Positions 17,698-28,321 of a DNA stretch of 64,000 nt are shown in pieces. Each line of letters begins with the position of its first letter. Position 1 is the stretch's first letter. The notes under the pieces were generated by a model. The model saw only the letters and a list, made by a program, of their open reading frames with translations. It did not search any database and was not told the DNA's origin. Source of the stretch: Zhongshania marina (GTDB lineage Bacteria > Pseudomonadota > Gammaproteobacteria > Pseudomonadales > Spongiibacteraceae); NCBI RefSeq assembly GCF_002915595.1, contig NZ_PQGG01000010.1, positions 69,501-133,500 on the forward strand. The letters are read 5' to 3'. Both the position numbers and the translations under genes were made by a program.

Positions 17698-20502
17698 CTA
17701 AGGGAAAGGGAGCCCGTCCCCGAAGTCTGGAACGTCACCAATGGGCAGCCCACCACCGCCATCAGCCGCAGGCTCACCTACCGAGCCAGAAACATCGGCG
17801 TCGAAATCAGGCTGGCCGTCGGCCTTAACCGCAAATAGCGGTAGGCTCAAGTTTGCCGCTATATTCACCGCGACTATTGTTGCATCACGTGAGAACGCTT
17901 CTAGATACTGGGCGTGGTAGCCACTTACCCACAAACCCAGCTCATCACCCTGAGCAAGCCTCTCAGCAATCCCAACCATATCAATATCTGGGTGCTCGCC
18001 CAAACCGCGAACAGGAGCAACTTGATCGTCTAAAAGTCGCCATTCGCCACCCGCACTTCGAATCGCTACGCCGGTAAACAAGATGGCGTCACAACCAATG
18101 CGCAGAGTAGGAATACTACCCATCGCACATACGGCATCGTTGATGAGTTGCGGCGTGCTAATAGTAATATCGAGCTGCGGAATACCCGCAATAATCAAAC
18201 CATTTTCATCCGTCACGCTCAGCACAGGGATTATCGCGACATCTTGACCCGGTAGATGCGCAACTTGTGCAGCAACACCATTGGGTATATTGCTTGCACT
18301 TAAATTGCTGTACTCGGTAAAACTTACGACGGTATCGTCATTCACCGAACGACGCGCCTTAAATTTATCTAGCGGAATCATCACCGCATCGTTATCGGCA
18401 AGCGATGTGCAAATCTCGTTCTCGCCACTTAAATAATCAGCGGCGGGCAAGCCGCGCAATTTTTCGTCTAGCCATGCGATGGTGGCATCGCGCTGATCAA
18501 TCTCACCGCAGGCAAAATTCCCCGCCGGTGCCTGAAAATAAAGCGGCTCTGGCGTCTCACCAATAAAGCCAGAAATAATATGCCCGCTTTCATGAGTAAG
18601 CAGTCTTACCTCATGACCGGTCTCCGCAACGCGCTCACTTAAACATTGGAAATTCCACCACGCCTCGTTGAAGTTAAATAAGGTGTCGCGAATACCCTGG
18701 GTAAGCAAAACATCCACCCCCGGCTGACCACTGTATGTATTGCTGCCCGGCGCTTCATTAAATTCGCTAGTAATATTGTTGTTCAACTCACTGGCCGCAA
18801 CACTGTAAGGCATGGTTGCCTGACCATTCAGCTCGCACCAATAACGAGGGCTGTGGTAGCTAAACCAATCTAATGCGTCGCGAGGGAATTCATTCGTCGC
18901 TAAGCCACGCACCAAGGTTTCCAGCACAAAGGGGTCTAGACCTCTTGCCAGCGGCGATTCTTGATTTTCTAGGCCTGGTTGATAGCTTCCCGCCGCGCCA
19001 CCGGCCACTAATAACAGAGACCACGCAGATTTCACCACGTCGCCCTGATTTAAACTATAGGGCAGGTTGTGCCAAGTGATATCGGGAACCATAGCATCTA
19101 GGCGCTGCTTTTCGTCAACGCCATGAATCAGCATTTGATAACCGCCACCGTAGCTTGACCCCACCGAACCGGCTAATAGATTAACGCCGCCAGCTATACT
19201 CACCGGCGTTTCTGGCCGAGGCGCAAAGTCGCCACTGCTTTCATCACGCCAGGCCAAGTAATCTAAATTCGCTTCTGCCCAATCTAATATTTGCAGCAAG
19301 TCTAAACCCTCAAACTCGGGGTCCATTACCCTTACGGTGCCGCCGCTATCGCCAAAACCGCGCAAATCTATACTAATTACGGGATAGCCACCCGCCACCA
19401 AACGATCAATGGCATTGCCGGTGTACTCGCCACCGGTATCACTCACCCGCGCACCGCCAAAACCGTGGCCGTGCAATACCAAGGGATGCGCTGCCTGGGC
19501 GCGCTGCCCGCAATGTATTTCGGCGGGCTCAAACACTTCGAAACTGATATTTTCACCGCTGGCTGAAGGAATTTTCACCTGATAATGACGGTTTGCCGCA
19601 ACGCTCGCAAAGCTGTCACCACAGGATGCATTTGTTTGCGTGGTCGCACAGCCGCTGGCATCCACACCTGCACCAGCAGCGGTATCGGCACATAAGTCCG
19701 TTTCATTGCCCACCCCGTCAGCATCGCTATCGCGATTGTCTTCTGGATCACAGGCATCGCCAATACTGTCTTCGTCTAGATCCTGTTGATCTGGATTGGC
19801 CAACATTGGGCAGTTATCAAGGGTGTTTATTACACCGTCGCTATCGCTATCTCGGCCATCTTGATCGTCGCAGGCATCACCAAGACCATCTAAATCAATA
19901 TCGTCTTGCCCTGCATTTGCATCTGCGGGGCAGTTATCTACTCCATTCTCAATGCCGTCGTTATCAGCATCGTTGTCACAGACATCGCCCTCGCCATCTT
20001 CATCGGCGTCCGCCTGTCCCGGATTAGACACACTAGGGCAATTATCGCTGGCATCAAAAATACCATCCAGATCGGTATCTAACGGCTGCTCACCGCCATC
20101 ACCGCCATCACCGCCATCACCGCCATCACCGCCATCACCGCCATCACCGCCATCATTATTATTCACGGGATCACAGGCATCACCAATAAGGTCGCCGTCC
20201 ACGTCTGCCTGATTAGAATTCGCTGTTACTGGGCAGTTATCATTAGCATTTAGAACCCCATCGTTGTCGGCATCGCTATCGCAAGCATCACCGAAGCCAT
20301 CTAAATCAGCGTCTGCCTGCCCCGCATTGCTAGCTAATGGACAATTATCAACGCTATCCCTAATACCGTCCGAATCGGAATCGAGTACTTGTTGATTACC
20401 ACCGCTATTATCGGGAGCGCTAGAGCCCGAAACAGAACTTCCACCGCAGGCAGATAATACTGTGGCGAATAACAGAACGAAGAGATAACGACAGACAGAC
20501 AT
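17698..20502 (-). CDS. Lipoprotein with thrombospondin type 3 calcium repeats and an S15-like alpha/beta hydrolase domain
   Basis: A 934-residue surface or periplasmic lipoprotein. A signal peptide ends in the lipobox VLSAC. Residues about 40-285 hold acidic repeats of the pattern DSDSDGIRDSVDNCP...QADADLDGFGDACD, the calcium-binding thrombospondin type 3 type, interrupted by a pure DGG tract. The rest is a hydrolase: LVLHGHGFGG (oxyanion region), VISIDLRGFGDSGG, and the nucleophile elbow GSVGSSYGGGY, which matches the GxSYxG of X-Pro dipeptidyl-peptidase (S15/CocE) relatives; LLTQGIRDTLF and THESGHIISG could supply Asp and His. Substrate unknown (peptide or ester). The start at 20502 is an ATG with AGGTG upstream; a GTG three codons earlier is less likely. 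Confidence 0.85.
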   Translation of the reverse strand: MSVCRYLFVLLFATVLSACGGSSVSGSSAPDNSGGNQQVLDSDSDGIRDSVDNCPLASNAGQADADLDGFGDACDSDADNDGVLNANDNCPVTANSNQADVDGDLIGDACDPVNNNDGGDGGDGGDGGDGGDGGDGGEQPLDTDLDGIFDASDNCPSVSNPGQADADEDGEGDVCDNDADNDGIENGVDNCPADANAGQDDIDLDGLGDACDDQDGRDSDSDGVINTLDNCPMLANPDQQDLDEDSIGDACDPEDNRDSDADGVGNETDLCADTAAGAGVDASGCATTQTNASCGDSFASVAANRHYQVKIPSASGENISFEVFEPAEIHCGQRAQAAHPLVLHGHGFGGARVSDTGGEYTGNAIDRLVAGGYPVISIDLRGFGDSGGTVRVMDPEFEGLDLLQILDWAEANLDYLAWRDESSGDFAPRPETPVSIAGGVNLLAGSVGSSYGGGYQMLIHGVDEKQRLDAMVPDITWHNLPYSLNQGDVVKSAWSLLLVAGGAAGSYQPGLENQESPLARGLDPFVLETLVRGLATNEFPRDALDWFSYHSPRYWCELNGQATMPYSVAASELNNNITSEFNEAPGSNTYSGQPGVDVLLTQGIRDTLFNFNEAWWNFQCLSERVAETGHEVRLLTHESGHIISGFIGETPEPLYFQAPAGNFACGEIDQRDATIAWLDEKLRGLPAADYLSGENEICTSLADNDAVMIPLDKFKARRSVNDDTVVSFTEYSNLSASNIPNGVAAQVAHLPGQDVAIIPVLSVTDENGLIIAGIPQLDITISTPQLINDAVCAMGSIPTLRIGCDAILFTGVAIRSAGGEWRLLDDQVAPVRGLGEHPDIDMVGIAERLAQGDELGLWVSGYHAQYLEAFSRDATIVAVNIAANLSLPLFAVKADGQPDFDADVSGSVGEPAADGGGGLPIGDVPDFGDGLPFP
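20092..20154. repeat. Nine-base minisatellite, seven perfect copies (DGG tract)
   Basis: The unit ACCGCCATC is repeated seven times without a mismatch inside the calcium-repeat lipoprotein gene and encodes seven Asp-Gly-Gly units. Because the unit is a multiple of three, copy-number change would alter linker length without breaking the frame. Confidence 0.95.
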
Positions 20503-20688
20503 GATGAACACCTAATACTTATTTTTATGATCTGGGATACGCGCGCGACACCCGTACTCGCTAGAACGCAACTATTACACAATATTACAATAATATGTCA
20601 TCACTATACATGATGACTACAGCAAGACAAAACTTAAATACCTAGTTAGATTAAAGTCGTCAAACCTCCCACGGTCAAAATTCAGGCA

Positions 20689-20714
20689 TAAAAAACCCCG
20701 CCGAAGCGGGGTTT
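20689..20714 (-). terminator. Rho-independent terminator of groESL
   Basis: On the minus strand AAACCCCGC and GCGGGGTTT pair perfectly over a TTCG tetraloop and are followed by TTTTTT. It lies 25 bp beyond the groEL stop codon. Confidence 0.95.
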
Positions 20715-20738
20715 CAGGTAAAGCGAGGTGGGGCTAAA

Positions 20739-22406
<1,668 letters not shown>

Positions 22407-22449
22407 TTATTAACTAACTCGTTGATTCAAAAGAAATCTTGTGTCGGCC

Positions 22450-22740
22450 TTAGGCCTCTACTACACCAAAGATTTCTGATTCATTCAGAACGATCAGCTC
22501 TTCGCCGTCGACTTTTACAGTGCTACCCGAGTACTGACCAAAAATGACTACGTCGCCGGTTTTTACGCCAACTGGACGCAATTCACCGCTTTCAAGCAAT
22601 TTGCCTTCGCCAACAGCAAGCACTTCACCTTGGTTTGGCTTTTCTTTAGCTGAACCAGGCAGAACAATACCGCCAGCGCTAGTTTTTTCTTCTTCCTTAC
22701 GACGGACAACAACGCGATCGTATAACGGACGAATTTTCAT
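22450..22740 (-). CDS. groES: 10-kDa co-chaperonin GroES
   Basis: Heptameric lid for the GroEL cage. The 96-residue product has the standard start [14 protein letters not shown], the mobile loop [19 protein letters not shown] and the C-terminal [20 protein letters not shown] at 22740 is chosen over an in-frame TTG three codons upstream because GGAG sits nine bases before it and the N-terminus then matches the family. It heads the groESL operon. I could not identify a convincing heat-shock promoter in the 233-bp gap upstream (22741-22973). Confidence 0.98.
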   Translation of the reverse strand: MKIRPLYDRVVVRRKEEEKTSAGGIVLPGSAKEKPNQGEVLAVGEGKLLESGELRPVGVKTGDVVIFGQYSGSTVKVDGEELIVLNESEIFGVVEA

Positions 22741-22973
22741 TTTTATCAATCTCCATTAAATCAATGATTTAGAATTTTTTGACCGGGTAAACCGGCATCA
22801 GCCCAAATACTAAAGGCTCTTACACCTGCAAGCATTTTGACCTGAAACCCCTTTCATACGGATCAGAGCGCATTGATGCTCCGACTGGGAAAACCAAGTG
22901 CAATCACCAAGTCACCGTGGGCTGTGCTGTAAATGGGGTTGTTGAAAGGCATTTCAAGAGCCGATCACGAAAA

Positions 22974-23483
22974 TTATTCTTCTTTTTTGTATTCACCTTC
23001 GATAATGACGTTCTCGCCGCCCTTACCTTCGCTAGACGCATTGTGAACCTGCGAACTTGGGCCCGCGCCAAACTCTTGATTCGCTGCACCAAATGGACTG
23101 TCGCCTCCGTGAAATTGGTTCATTTGAACCTGCATTACACCGCGTTTAATCAAGGCTGCAATCAGCAAACGACGCAGCGGGGCAATAAGACACACAAAAC
23201 CAATAGCGTCAGTTACAAAGCCTGGAGTGAGTAATAGTGCACCACCCACCGCCAGCATCAAGCCTTCTAGGATCTCTGTTGCGGGAACCTGCCCAGAATT
23301 CAAACGCTGCTGCGCGCGGGTTAAGGTATCTATCCCCTGCTGTTTTAACAGGGCAGCACCAATAACAGCCGTAGTAGCCACCATTGCTATGGTCGGAAAG
23401 GCGCCAATAACCGTACCCACTTTAATAAGCAACCACATCTCTAGAATGGGTAGACCAATAAACATCACGAATAAAAATCGCAT
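22974..23483 (-). CDS. fxsA: FxsA family membrane protein
   Basis: A 169-residue inner-membrane protein related to E. coli FxsA, known for suppressing F-plasmid exclusion of phage T7. Helices start at MRFLFVMFIGLPILEMWLLIKVG, then FPTIAMVATTAVIGAALLK, with the family motif GLMLAVGGALLLTPGFVTDAIGF, followed by a positively charged stretch and a hydrophilic, glycine-rich cytoplasmic tail. In Gammaproteobacteria fxsA very often lies just upstream of groESL on the same strand, exactly as here (233 bp apart). The physiological function is not well defined. Confidence 0.92.
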   Translation of the reverse strand: MRFLFVMFIGLPILEMWLLIKVGTVIGAFPTIAMVATTAVIGAALLKQQGIDTLTRAQQRLNSGQVPATEILEGLMLAVGGALLLTPGFVTDAIGFVCLIAPLRRLLIAALIKRGVMQVQMNQFHGGDSPFGAANQEFGAGPSSQVHNASSEGKGGENVIIEGEYKKEE

Positions 23484-23660
23484 TACAAACTCACTCAGCT
23501 CAGGCTTTCTTAAGATGTTGGGGTATTAGCGGCAAATTCAAGCGCTGCGCTGGTGAACACAGGCCTATGTGTAATAGCCTGTAAAAACTCCGTCACAATC
23601 CGCCGCTTTGGTTTACAATTGACAGCTGTTATCCGCAGAACATAGGAGAAAAATAGCCCA

Positions 23661-24671
23661 ATGCGATTTCGTCGTTTATTCGCACTGCTTATGTTCTACA
23701 TGGGACAAAGCCACGCGCAAACCATCGACAACACCGCCGAGTGCCTGCAACTGGCAAGTCAGTCCGCGGCGGAATCCACCACCATCGGTGAACTCCGTAC
23801 TTTTTGCAACTCAGCCCAAAACTGGACAAGCAAAAATCAACAAGCGCCATCCCGCGACGCCACCGCACGTACTCGACACAGCGGTGTGATCGGAGAGCGC
23901 TTTGCTTTAGAGCAATTCACCCTCGACAACCCTTTCGTACTGACACCACACAGAACCAATTACATATTGCCGGTGTCCTACCGCGACGATATTTCAGACT
24001 ACAGCGGCTTTCTCGCCAACAATAGCGCCGAACCCGACAGCATTGAATTAGAATTCCAACTGAGCATAAAACTCACCCTGTGGGAGGAGGTTTTTAAGGA
24101 CAAGGGCTATTTGAGTGTTGGCTATACCAATCGCTCATTTTGGCAGGCATACAATAGCGCAGCATCTGCCCCATTCAGGGAAACCAACCACGAACCCGAG
24201 TTAATGCTAACCTTCGCAAACGACTGGGAGTGGATGGGCATACGCAACGTCGCAAATCAGTTTATCTTCAACCACCAGTCCAACGGCCGCGGCGAACCGC
24301 TGTCTCGGAGCTGGAATCGCATTATGTTAAATATGGTATTTGAACGGGATCGCTTCGCGATGTCATTCAAACCCTGGTACCGGCTGCCGGAATCGTCAGA
24401 TGACGACGACAATCCAGACATCGAAAAATACCTCGGCCATTTTGAATGGATGGGTATTTACCAGTGGCACAACAGAACCCTCAGCATCATGCTGCGCAAT
24501 AATTTACGCAGCGAGAGCAAAGGCGCTGTTGAACTAGGCTGGAGCTTCCCAATAAGCTCGCGGGTAAAGGCCTACGTTAAGTACTTTAATGGCTACGGAG
24601 AGAGCCTAATTGAATACAATAACGCCATCGAAAGTATCGGTATTGGTGTACTGATCAGCGACTGGCTATAA
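23661..24671 (+). CDS. pldA: Outer-membrane phospholipase A (OMPLA)
   Basis: Calcium-dependent dimeric outer-membrane beta-barrel that hydrolyses phospholipids in the outer leaflet, keeping lipid asymmetry. A signal peptide ending near SHAQ precedes a mature barrel. The catalytic triad is complete with exact spacing: H205 and S207 in NHQSNGRGEP and N219 in SRSWNR, corresponding to H142, S144 and N156 of the E. coli enzyme. Other family motifs are GYTNRSFWQAYN and YFNGYGESLIEYN. The N-terminal extension between signal peptide and barrel (about residues 21-75) is longer than in E. coli. AGGAG precedes the ATG. It is 28 bp upstream of the carbonic anhydrase gene. Confidence 0.95.
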   Translation: MRFRRLFALLMFYMGQSHAQTIDNTAECLQLASQSAAESTTIGELRTFCNSAQNWTSKNQQAPSRDATARTRHSGVIGERFALEQFTLDNPFVLTPHRTNYILPVSYRDDISDYSGFLANNSAEPDSIELEFQLSIKLTLWEEVFKDKGYLSVGYTNRSFWQAYNSAASAPFRETNHEPELMLTFANDWEWMGIRNVANQFIFNHQSNGRGEPLSRSWNRIMLNMVFERDRFAMSFKPWYRLPESSDDDDNPDIEKYLGHFEWMGIYQWHNRTLSIMLRNNLRSESKGAVELGWSFPISSRVKAYVKYFNGYGESLIEYNNAIESIGIGVLISDWL

Positions 24672-24699
24672 GCAAACCTCACACAACGGGAACCTACAT

Positions 24700-25359
24700 A
24701 TGATCACTGCACAAGAAGCATTAACACGGCTAAAAGAAGGCAATGCCCGCTTTGTCAAAAATGTGAATAGCGATGTTGCCAGCGTTATCCAAACCAAACG
24801 GCCCGAGCTAGTCGAAGTTCAAGCCCCCCTAGCCATCGTTCTGGGTTGTTCTGATGCGCGGGTGCCTGCAGAGCTAGTCTTCGACCAAAGCTTAGGCGAT
24901 TTATTTGTGATTCGTGTTGCCGGCAATGTCGTCGCACCCTCTGGTATCGGCAGTGTCGAATTTGCGGCATTGAATTTTGGCACGCCGCTAGTTGTCGTCC
25001 TAGGTCACTCTCGCTGCGGGGCTATCTCGGCCACCGTTGACGTGCTGACCGGCAATAGCAAAATTCCATCGCAAAACCTGCACTCCATCGTCAAGCGCAT
25101 TCGCCCTGCGGTTGAAACGCTACTCTGCACAGAGCTACGTCACGACCACAAAGCGCTGATAGAGCAATCGGTGCGCGCCAATGTACGGGCCTCGGTAGAA
25201 CACCTCAGCAGCGGTTCATCCACGCTGGAGAACCTCATCAACGAAGGCAAACTCTTGGTAGTCGGCGCGGAATATTCTCTAGAAACCGGCGAAGTTGATT
25301 TCTTCTATGAAGATTACTGGGAGCGCACCCGTAACCTAGAAGCCGAGAGCAACAGCTAA
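24700..25359 (+). CDS. Beta-class carbonic anhydrase
   Basis: Zinc enzyme interconverting CO2 and bicarbonate. The zinc site and catalytic pair are intact: C50, D52 and R54 in LGCSDARVPAE and H103 with C106 in LGHSRCGA. The 219-residue length and the DQSLGDLFVIRVAGN and GSVEFAALNFG segments are typical of bacterial beta enzymes (Can/CynT-like). No signal peptide is evident, so it should be cytoplasmic. It follows pldA closely and is followed 22 bp later by the alkyltransferase-like gene; co-transcription is likely although no shared function is obvious. Confidence 0.94.
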   Translation: MITAQEALTRLKEGNARFVKNVNSDVASVIQTKRPELVEVQAPLAIVLGCSDARVPAELVFDQSLGDLFVIRVAGNVVAPSGIGSVEFAALNFGTPLVVVLGHSRCGAISATVDVLTGNSKIPSQNLHSIVKRIRPAVETLLCTELRHDHKALIEQSVRANVRASVEHLSSGSSTLENLINEGKLLVVGAEYSLETGEVDFFYEDYWERTRNLEAESNS

Positions 25360-25381
25360 AAAACCCTACTAGCGCTGCGCA

Positions 25382-25690
25382 ATGAAGGACGAAGCAAGCC
25401 AGCAAATCTACGCAGCCATTCACAGCGTCCCCATGGGGCGCTTGTGTAGCTACGGCAAAATTGCCGAACTGGCCGGCCAACCGGGCAAGGCCCGCCACGT
25501 AGGACGTTTACTCAGCCAACTCCCCAAAGACACTCGCCTACCGTGGTTTAGAATCGTAAACAGCCAAGGCAAAATCAGCTTCCCGCATGGTAGCGACAGC
25601 TATCAGCGGCAATTAAGTCATTTAATAGAAGAGTCGAGTGCGGAGGAATCAGGTCGCCTTCACTGGCGGCAATGTCGCTGGCCGGAGTAA
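25382..25690 (+). CDS. Alkyltransferase-like protein (ATL, YbaZ type)
   Basis: A 102-residue DNA-binding relative of O6-methylguanine-DNA methyltransferase. The segments YAAIHSVPMGRLCSYGKIAELAG and ARHVGRLLSQLP fit the methyltransferase DNA-binding fold, but the active-site PCHRV is replaced by PWFRIV, with tryptophan (W55) in place of the alkyl-accepting cysteine. That substitution defines ATL proteins, which bind O6-alkylguanine and hand it to nucleotide excision repair instead of removing the alkyl group. The C-terminal WRQCRWPE is also typical. The start is an ATG, 22 bp after carbonic anhydrase. Confidence 0.93.
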   Translation: MKDEASQQIYAAIHSVPMGRLCSYGKIAELAGQPGKARHVGRLLSQLPKDTRLPWFRIVNSQGKISFPHGSDSYQRQLSHLIEESSAEESGRLHWRQCRWPE

Positions 25691-25718
25691 TCTCAATTTA
25701 CGACCGTCAGTATATTTA

Positions 25719-26333
25719 TTATGAACGCGATTCGCGTAACGCCCTGACCATTGCATACCGGCAAAGCATTATTAGTACACCAGCTAACACCCCCACAAAA
25801 TGCGCCTCAACGGCAACCGGCACACCAATGCGAGCAGCGACCCCCGCTAATGTTTCGGGAGCAAAATAATCTCGCATTAATTTAAGGGCCAAGATCAGTA
25901 AAACTGCCCAGGCCCAATAGTGACGAGCGCGAATCAAAGTCACCGCGCCGACAAAAAGCATGCCGTACACTACCGCTGATATGCCTAAATAATAATCGTA
26001 TGAACGCAATAGAATGTGGATCAACACACCTGTAAGCACGGTGCAGAAAAACAGATGAAAAATAAATTCTCTCTCGCTACATCCAGCTATCAACAACAGT
26101 CGACACAGCACTAGCGCTGCCATATTCGGAAGTAAATGCGCAAAATTATTGTGCACCAATTGACCGCTAACTATACGCCACCACTGGCCGTCTTCGACTA
26201 GCTCGCGCTGATAAGACAAATCAAACTGGGTATGGAAAAAATATAAAATGATTAGCGCAATTAGAAAAAGTGCCGTTGGCCAAAAACGACGAAGCAAGCC
26301 CTTGGCACTAAACTTTATTTTGGAGGCATTCAT
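25719..26333 (-). CDS. Rhombosortase-like intramembrane serine protease
   Basis: A 204-residue rhomboid-family membrane protein of the rhombosortase type. Five or six hydrophobic segments are visible. GQWWRIVSGQLVHNNFAHLLPN is the diagnostic loop; the catalytic serine is in LGISAVVYGML (S119) and the histidine in EAHFVGVLAG (H178). The usual rhomboid GxSG reads GISA here. Rhombosortases cleave proteins carrying a C-terminal GlyGly-CTERM sorting tail; no such substrate was noticed in this window. The ATG at 26333 overlaps the stop of the AmpG-like gene by one base (TGATG), so the two are translationally coupled; a TTG one codon earlier is less likely. Confidence 0.85.
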   Translation of the reverse strand: MNASKIKFSAKGLLRRFWPTALFLIALIILYFFHTQFDLSYQRELVEDGQWWRIVSGQLVHNNFAHLLPNMAALVLCRLLLIAGCSEREFIFHLFFCTVLTGVLIHILLRSYDYYLGISAVVYGMLFVGAVTLIRARHYWAWAVLLILALKLMRDYFAPETLAGVAARIGVPVAVEAHFVGVLAGVLIMLCRYAMVRALRESRS

Positions 26334-27607
26334 CAAGCCGGCTTTTCTAGCTCTGATTTAGATTCTGACCAAGGCGCGACTTTAAGCAACATCACCATAC
26401 CGGGTATGGCAACTGCCGTGCACAGCAGGTAAAAATTTGTCCAACCCACTGACTCCACGATAATACCCGTGGTCGCATTCGCAAATGTGCGAGGCAAGGC
26501 CGCGAGTGCGGTGAACAAGGCAAACTGTGTTGCGGCATAGGCTGGCATGGTCGCGCGGGCAATAAAGGCAGTAAAGGCGGCAGTGCCCAAACCCACTCCA
26601 AGATACTCAAAAACAATCACCCCCGCCAAAGCCATGCGGTTGGGACCAATTTCTGCCAAGGCCGCAAAACCCAAAATACTCAGCACCTGCACCACCCCAA
26701 ACAACCACAGCGCGCGGTTAATGCCGAGGCGAATCATAATCACCCCGCCCGCCAAACCGCCGATAATCGCCGCGGTTAAAGACGCAGTTTTAGCAATAGT
26801 GCCAATCTCGGTGAGGGTAAAACCCAAATCCAAATAAAAGGGTGACGACAGGGCTGTCGCCATATTGTCGCCAAGTTTGTACAAGAATAAAAACAGTAAT
26901 AAATACAGGGCGCTGGCCCAACCTTTGCGATTTACAAACTCCCTAAATGGCTCAACCACCGCCGCCCGCAGGCTTAATGGCGCAACGCTGGCATCTACCG
27001 CTTCATCAATCCATATGGTCGCCACCACCGCGATCATCATAAATCCAGCCATCACAATAAAGACCGTACTCCACGGCAAGTAATCGCCAAGAATAACGCC
27101 GATGGAACCCGGTACTAATCCCGCTAAGCGATAGGCCTGCACATGAATAGCATTACCCAGACCAAGCTCATCATCGTGTAAAAGCTCGCGACGGTATGCA
27201 TCTAAAACTACATCCTGACTGGCGCTGCAAAACGCCACCGCCGCCGCGCCGTAGGCAACTAAACCCACAGAAAATACCGGATCAATAAAACCCAATACCG
27301 CAATCGAGATGATGAGACCAATCTGGGTAATCAGCATCCAGCCCCGCCGCCGCCCTAAAAACGGCGGCACATAGCGGTCCATCAAAGGCGCCCAGACGAA
27401 CTTCCAATTGTAGGGAAAGCCCACCAGCGCGAATAAGCCGATTTCCGTCAGCCCCACCCCTTCGCTGCGCAGCCACGCCGGCACCAATTGAATTAAAAAA
27501 TACAAGGGTAGACCGGATGCAAAACCGGTTAAAACGCAGATGAACATATGACGATTAAAAATCGCCTTATGCCAAGGCAGTGCCGATATCGGCTGCTGAT
27601 CACTCAT
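26333..27607 (-). CDS. AmpG-like MFS permease
   Basis: A 12-helix major-facilitator protein of the AmpG family, which imports GlcNAc-anhydromuramyl peptides for cell-wall recycling and indirectly controls beta-lactamase induction. Typical motifs are LVPAWLRSEGVGLTEIGLF, WKFVWAPLMDRYVPPFLGRR, SASQDVVLDAYRRELL and the LGNAIHVQAYRLAGLVPGS stretch. The ATG at 27607 is chosen; a GTG at 27619 is also in frame but has no ribosome-binding sequence. Its stop overlaps the start of the rhombosortase gene. No ampD, ampE or nagZ gene is nearby, so muropeptide transport rests on family likeness and a related transporter role is possible. Confidence 0.85.
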   Translation of the reverse strand: MSDQQPISALPWHKAIFNRHMFICVLTGFASGLPLYFLIQLVPAWLRSEGVGLTEIGLFALVGFPYNWKFVWAPLMDRYVPPFLGRRRGWMLITQIGLIISIAVLGFIDPVFSVGLVAYGAAAVAFCSASQDVVLDAYRRELLHDDELGLGNAIHVQAYRLAGLVPGSIGVILGDYLPWSTVFIVMAGFMMIAVVATIWIDEAVDASVAPLSLRAAVVEPFREFVNRKGWASALYLLLFLFLYKLGDNMATALSSPFYLDLGFTLTEIGTIAKTASLTAAIIGGLAGGVIMIRLGINRALWLFGVVQVLSILGFAALAEIGPNRMALAGVIVFEYLGVGLGTAAFTAFIARATMPAYAATQFALFTALAALPRTFANATTGIIVESVGWTNFYLLCTAVAIPGMVMLLKVAPWSESKSELEKPA

Positions 27608-27717
27608 AGGGGATTCCACAAAAACGATGGCTTCATTCTGGCGACCGCCAGCAATATTGCAAGGGTATTTGAATTACCCTGCGATAATCGCCAGCAAATC
27701 TCGCAATAAACCGTCGA

Positions 27718-28200
27718 TTAATCGCGGAAGTTAGTAAACTGCAAAGGCTGATCTAACTCCTCAGCGCGCAATAGTGCCATCACCTGCTGCAGATCATCAC
27801 GCTTTTTACCAGTCACTCGCACTTGCTCGTCTTGAATCTGGCTTTGCACTTTAATTTTGCTGTCTTTGATCAACTTGACGATTTTGCGCGCCACATCGGA
27901 GGTCAGGCCGCTTTGCATGGTAACCAATTGTTTTACCTGCTTGCCCGCACCTTTTACATCCGCCAAATCCATTGCCTTTGGATCAATTTTCACTTTAATT
28001 AGGGCGGCGCGCAGCAGGTCTTCCATTTGCTGCAATTGAAATTCCGCATCAGCGAACATGGTCACCGTTAGTCCCTCGCGCTCAAAACGCGCGTCCACAC
28101 CTTTAAAATCGAAGCGAGTATCAATAACACGCCCAGCCTGATCGACGGCATTGGTAAAAACGTGCAGATCCACTTCTGAGACAATATCAAACGCTGGCAT
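27718..28200 (-). CDS. yajQ: YajQ family nucleotide-binding protein
   Basis: A 160-residue cytoplasmic protein of the YajQ family. Members bind nucleotides, and the Xanthomonas member has been described as a cyclic di-GMP effector. The sequence is characteristic throughout: MPAFDIVSEVDLHVFTNAVD at the start, DTRFDFKGVDARFE, GKQVKQLVTMQSGLTSDVAR and KIKVQSQIQDEQVRVTGKKRDDLQ. The length equals that of the family. It stands alone, minus strand, between the AmpG-like gene and the divergent panE. Confidence 0.95.
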   Translation of the reverse strand: MPAFDIVSEVDLHVFTNAVDQAGRVIDTRFDFKGVDARFEREGLTVTMFADAEFQLQQMEDLLRAALIKVKIDPKAMDLADVKGAGKQVKQLVTMQSGLTSDVARKIVKLIKDSKIKVQSQIQDEQVRVTGKKRDDLQQVMALLRAEELDQPLQFTNFRD

Positions 28201-28321
28201 AGCCTAGTTTCCTTTGTTATGTTGCGGTCGGCAGTTTAGCATTCTCGGCGAAGCGAAAAAACGCACATAGACAAGCCTAGGCTTGTGCTCACTCATTGGA
28301 TTATCGCTGTCGTGACTAAAA

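Noticed and set aside
19593-20212. Overlapping plus-strand open frames rich in His/Arg or Ser/Pro
   Set aside because: They mirror the repetitive calcium-repeat and DGG coding sequence of the minus-strand lipoprotein gene; composition is that of a shadow frame and there is no start signal.
22741-22973. CIRCE operator or sigma-32 promoter upstream of groES
   Set aside because: No TTAGCACTC-N9-GAGTGCTAA palindrome and no convincing CTTGAAA / CCCCAT pair was found; only a short CCGG-flanked symmetric sequence near 22782.
23619-23624. TTGACA upstream of pldA as a -35 box
   Set aside because: At 16-18 bases downstream the sequence is ATAGGA, inside the ribosome-binding region, so no matching -10 exists.
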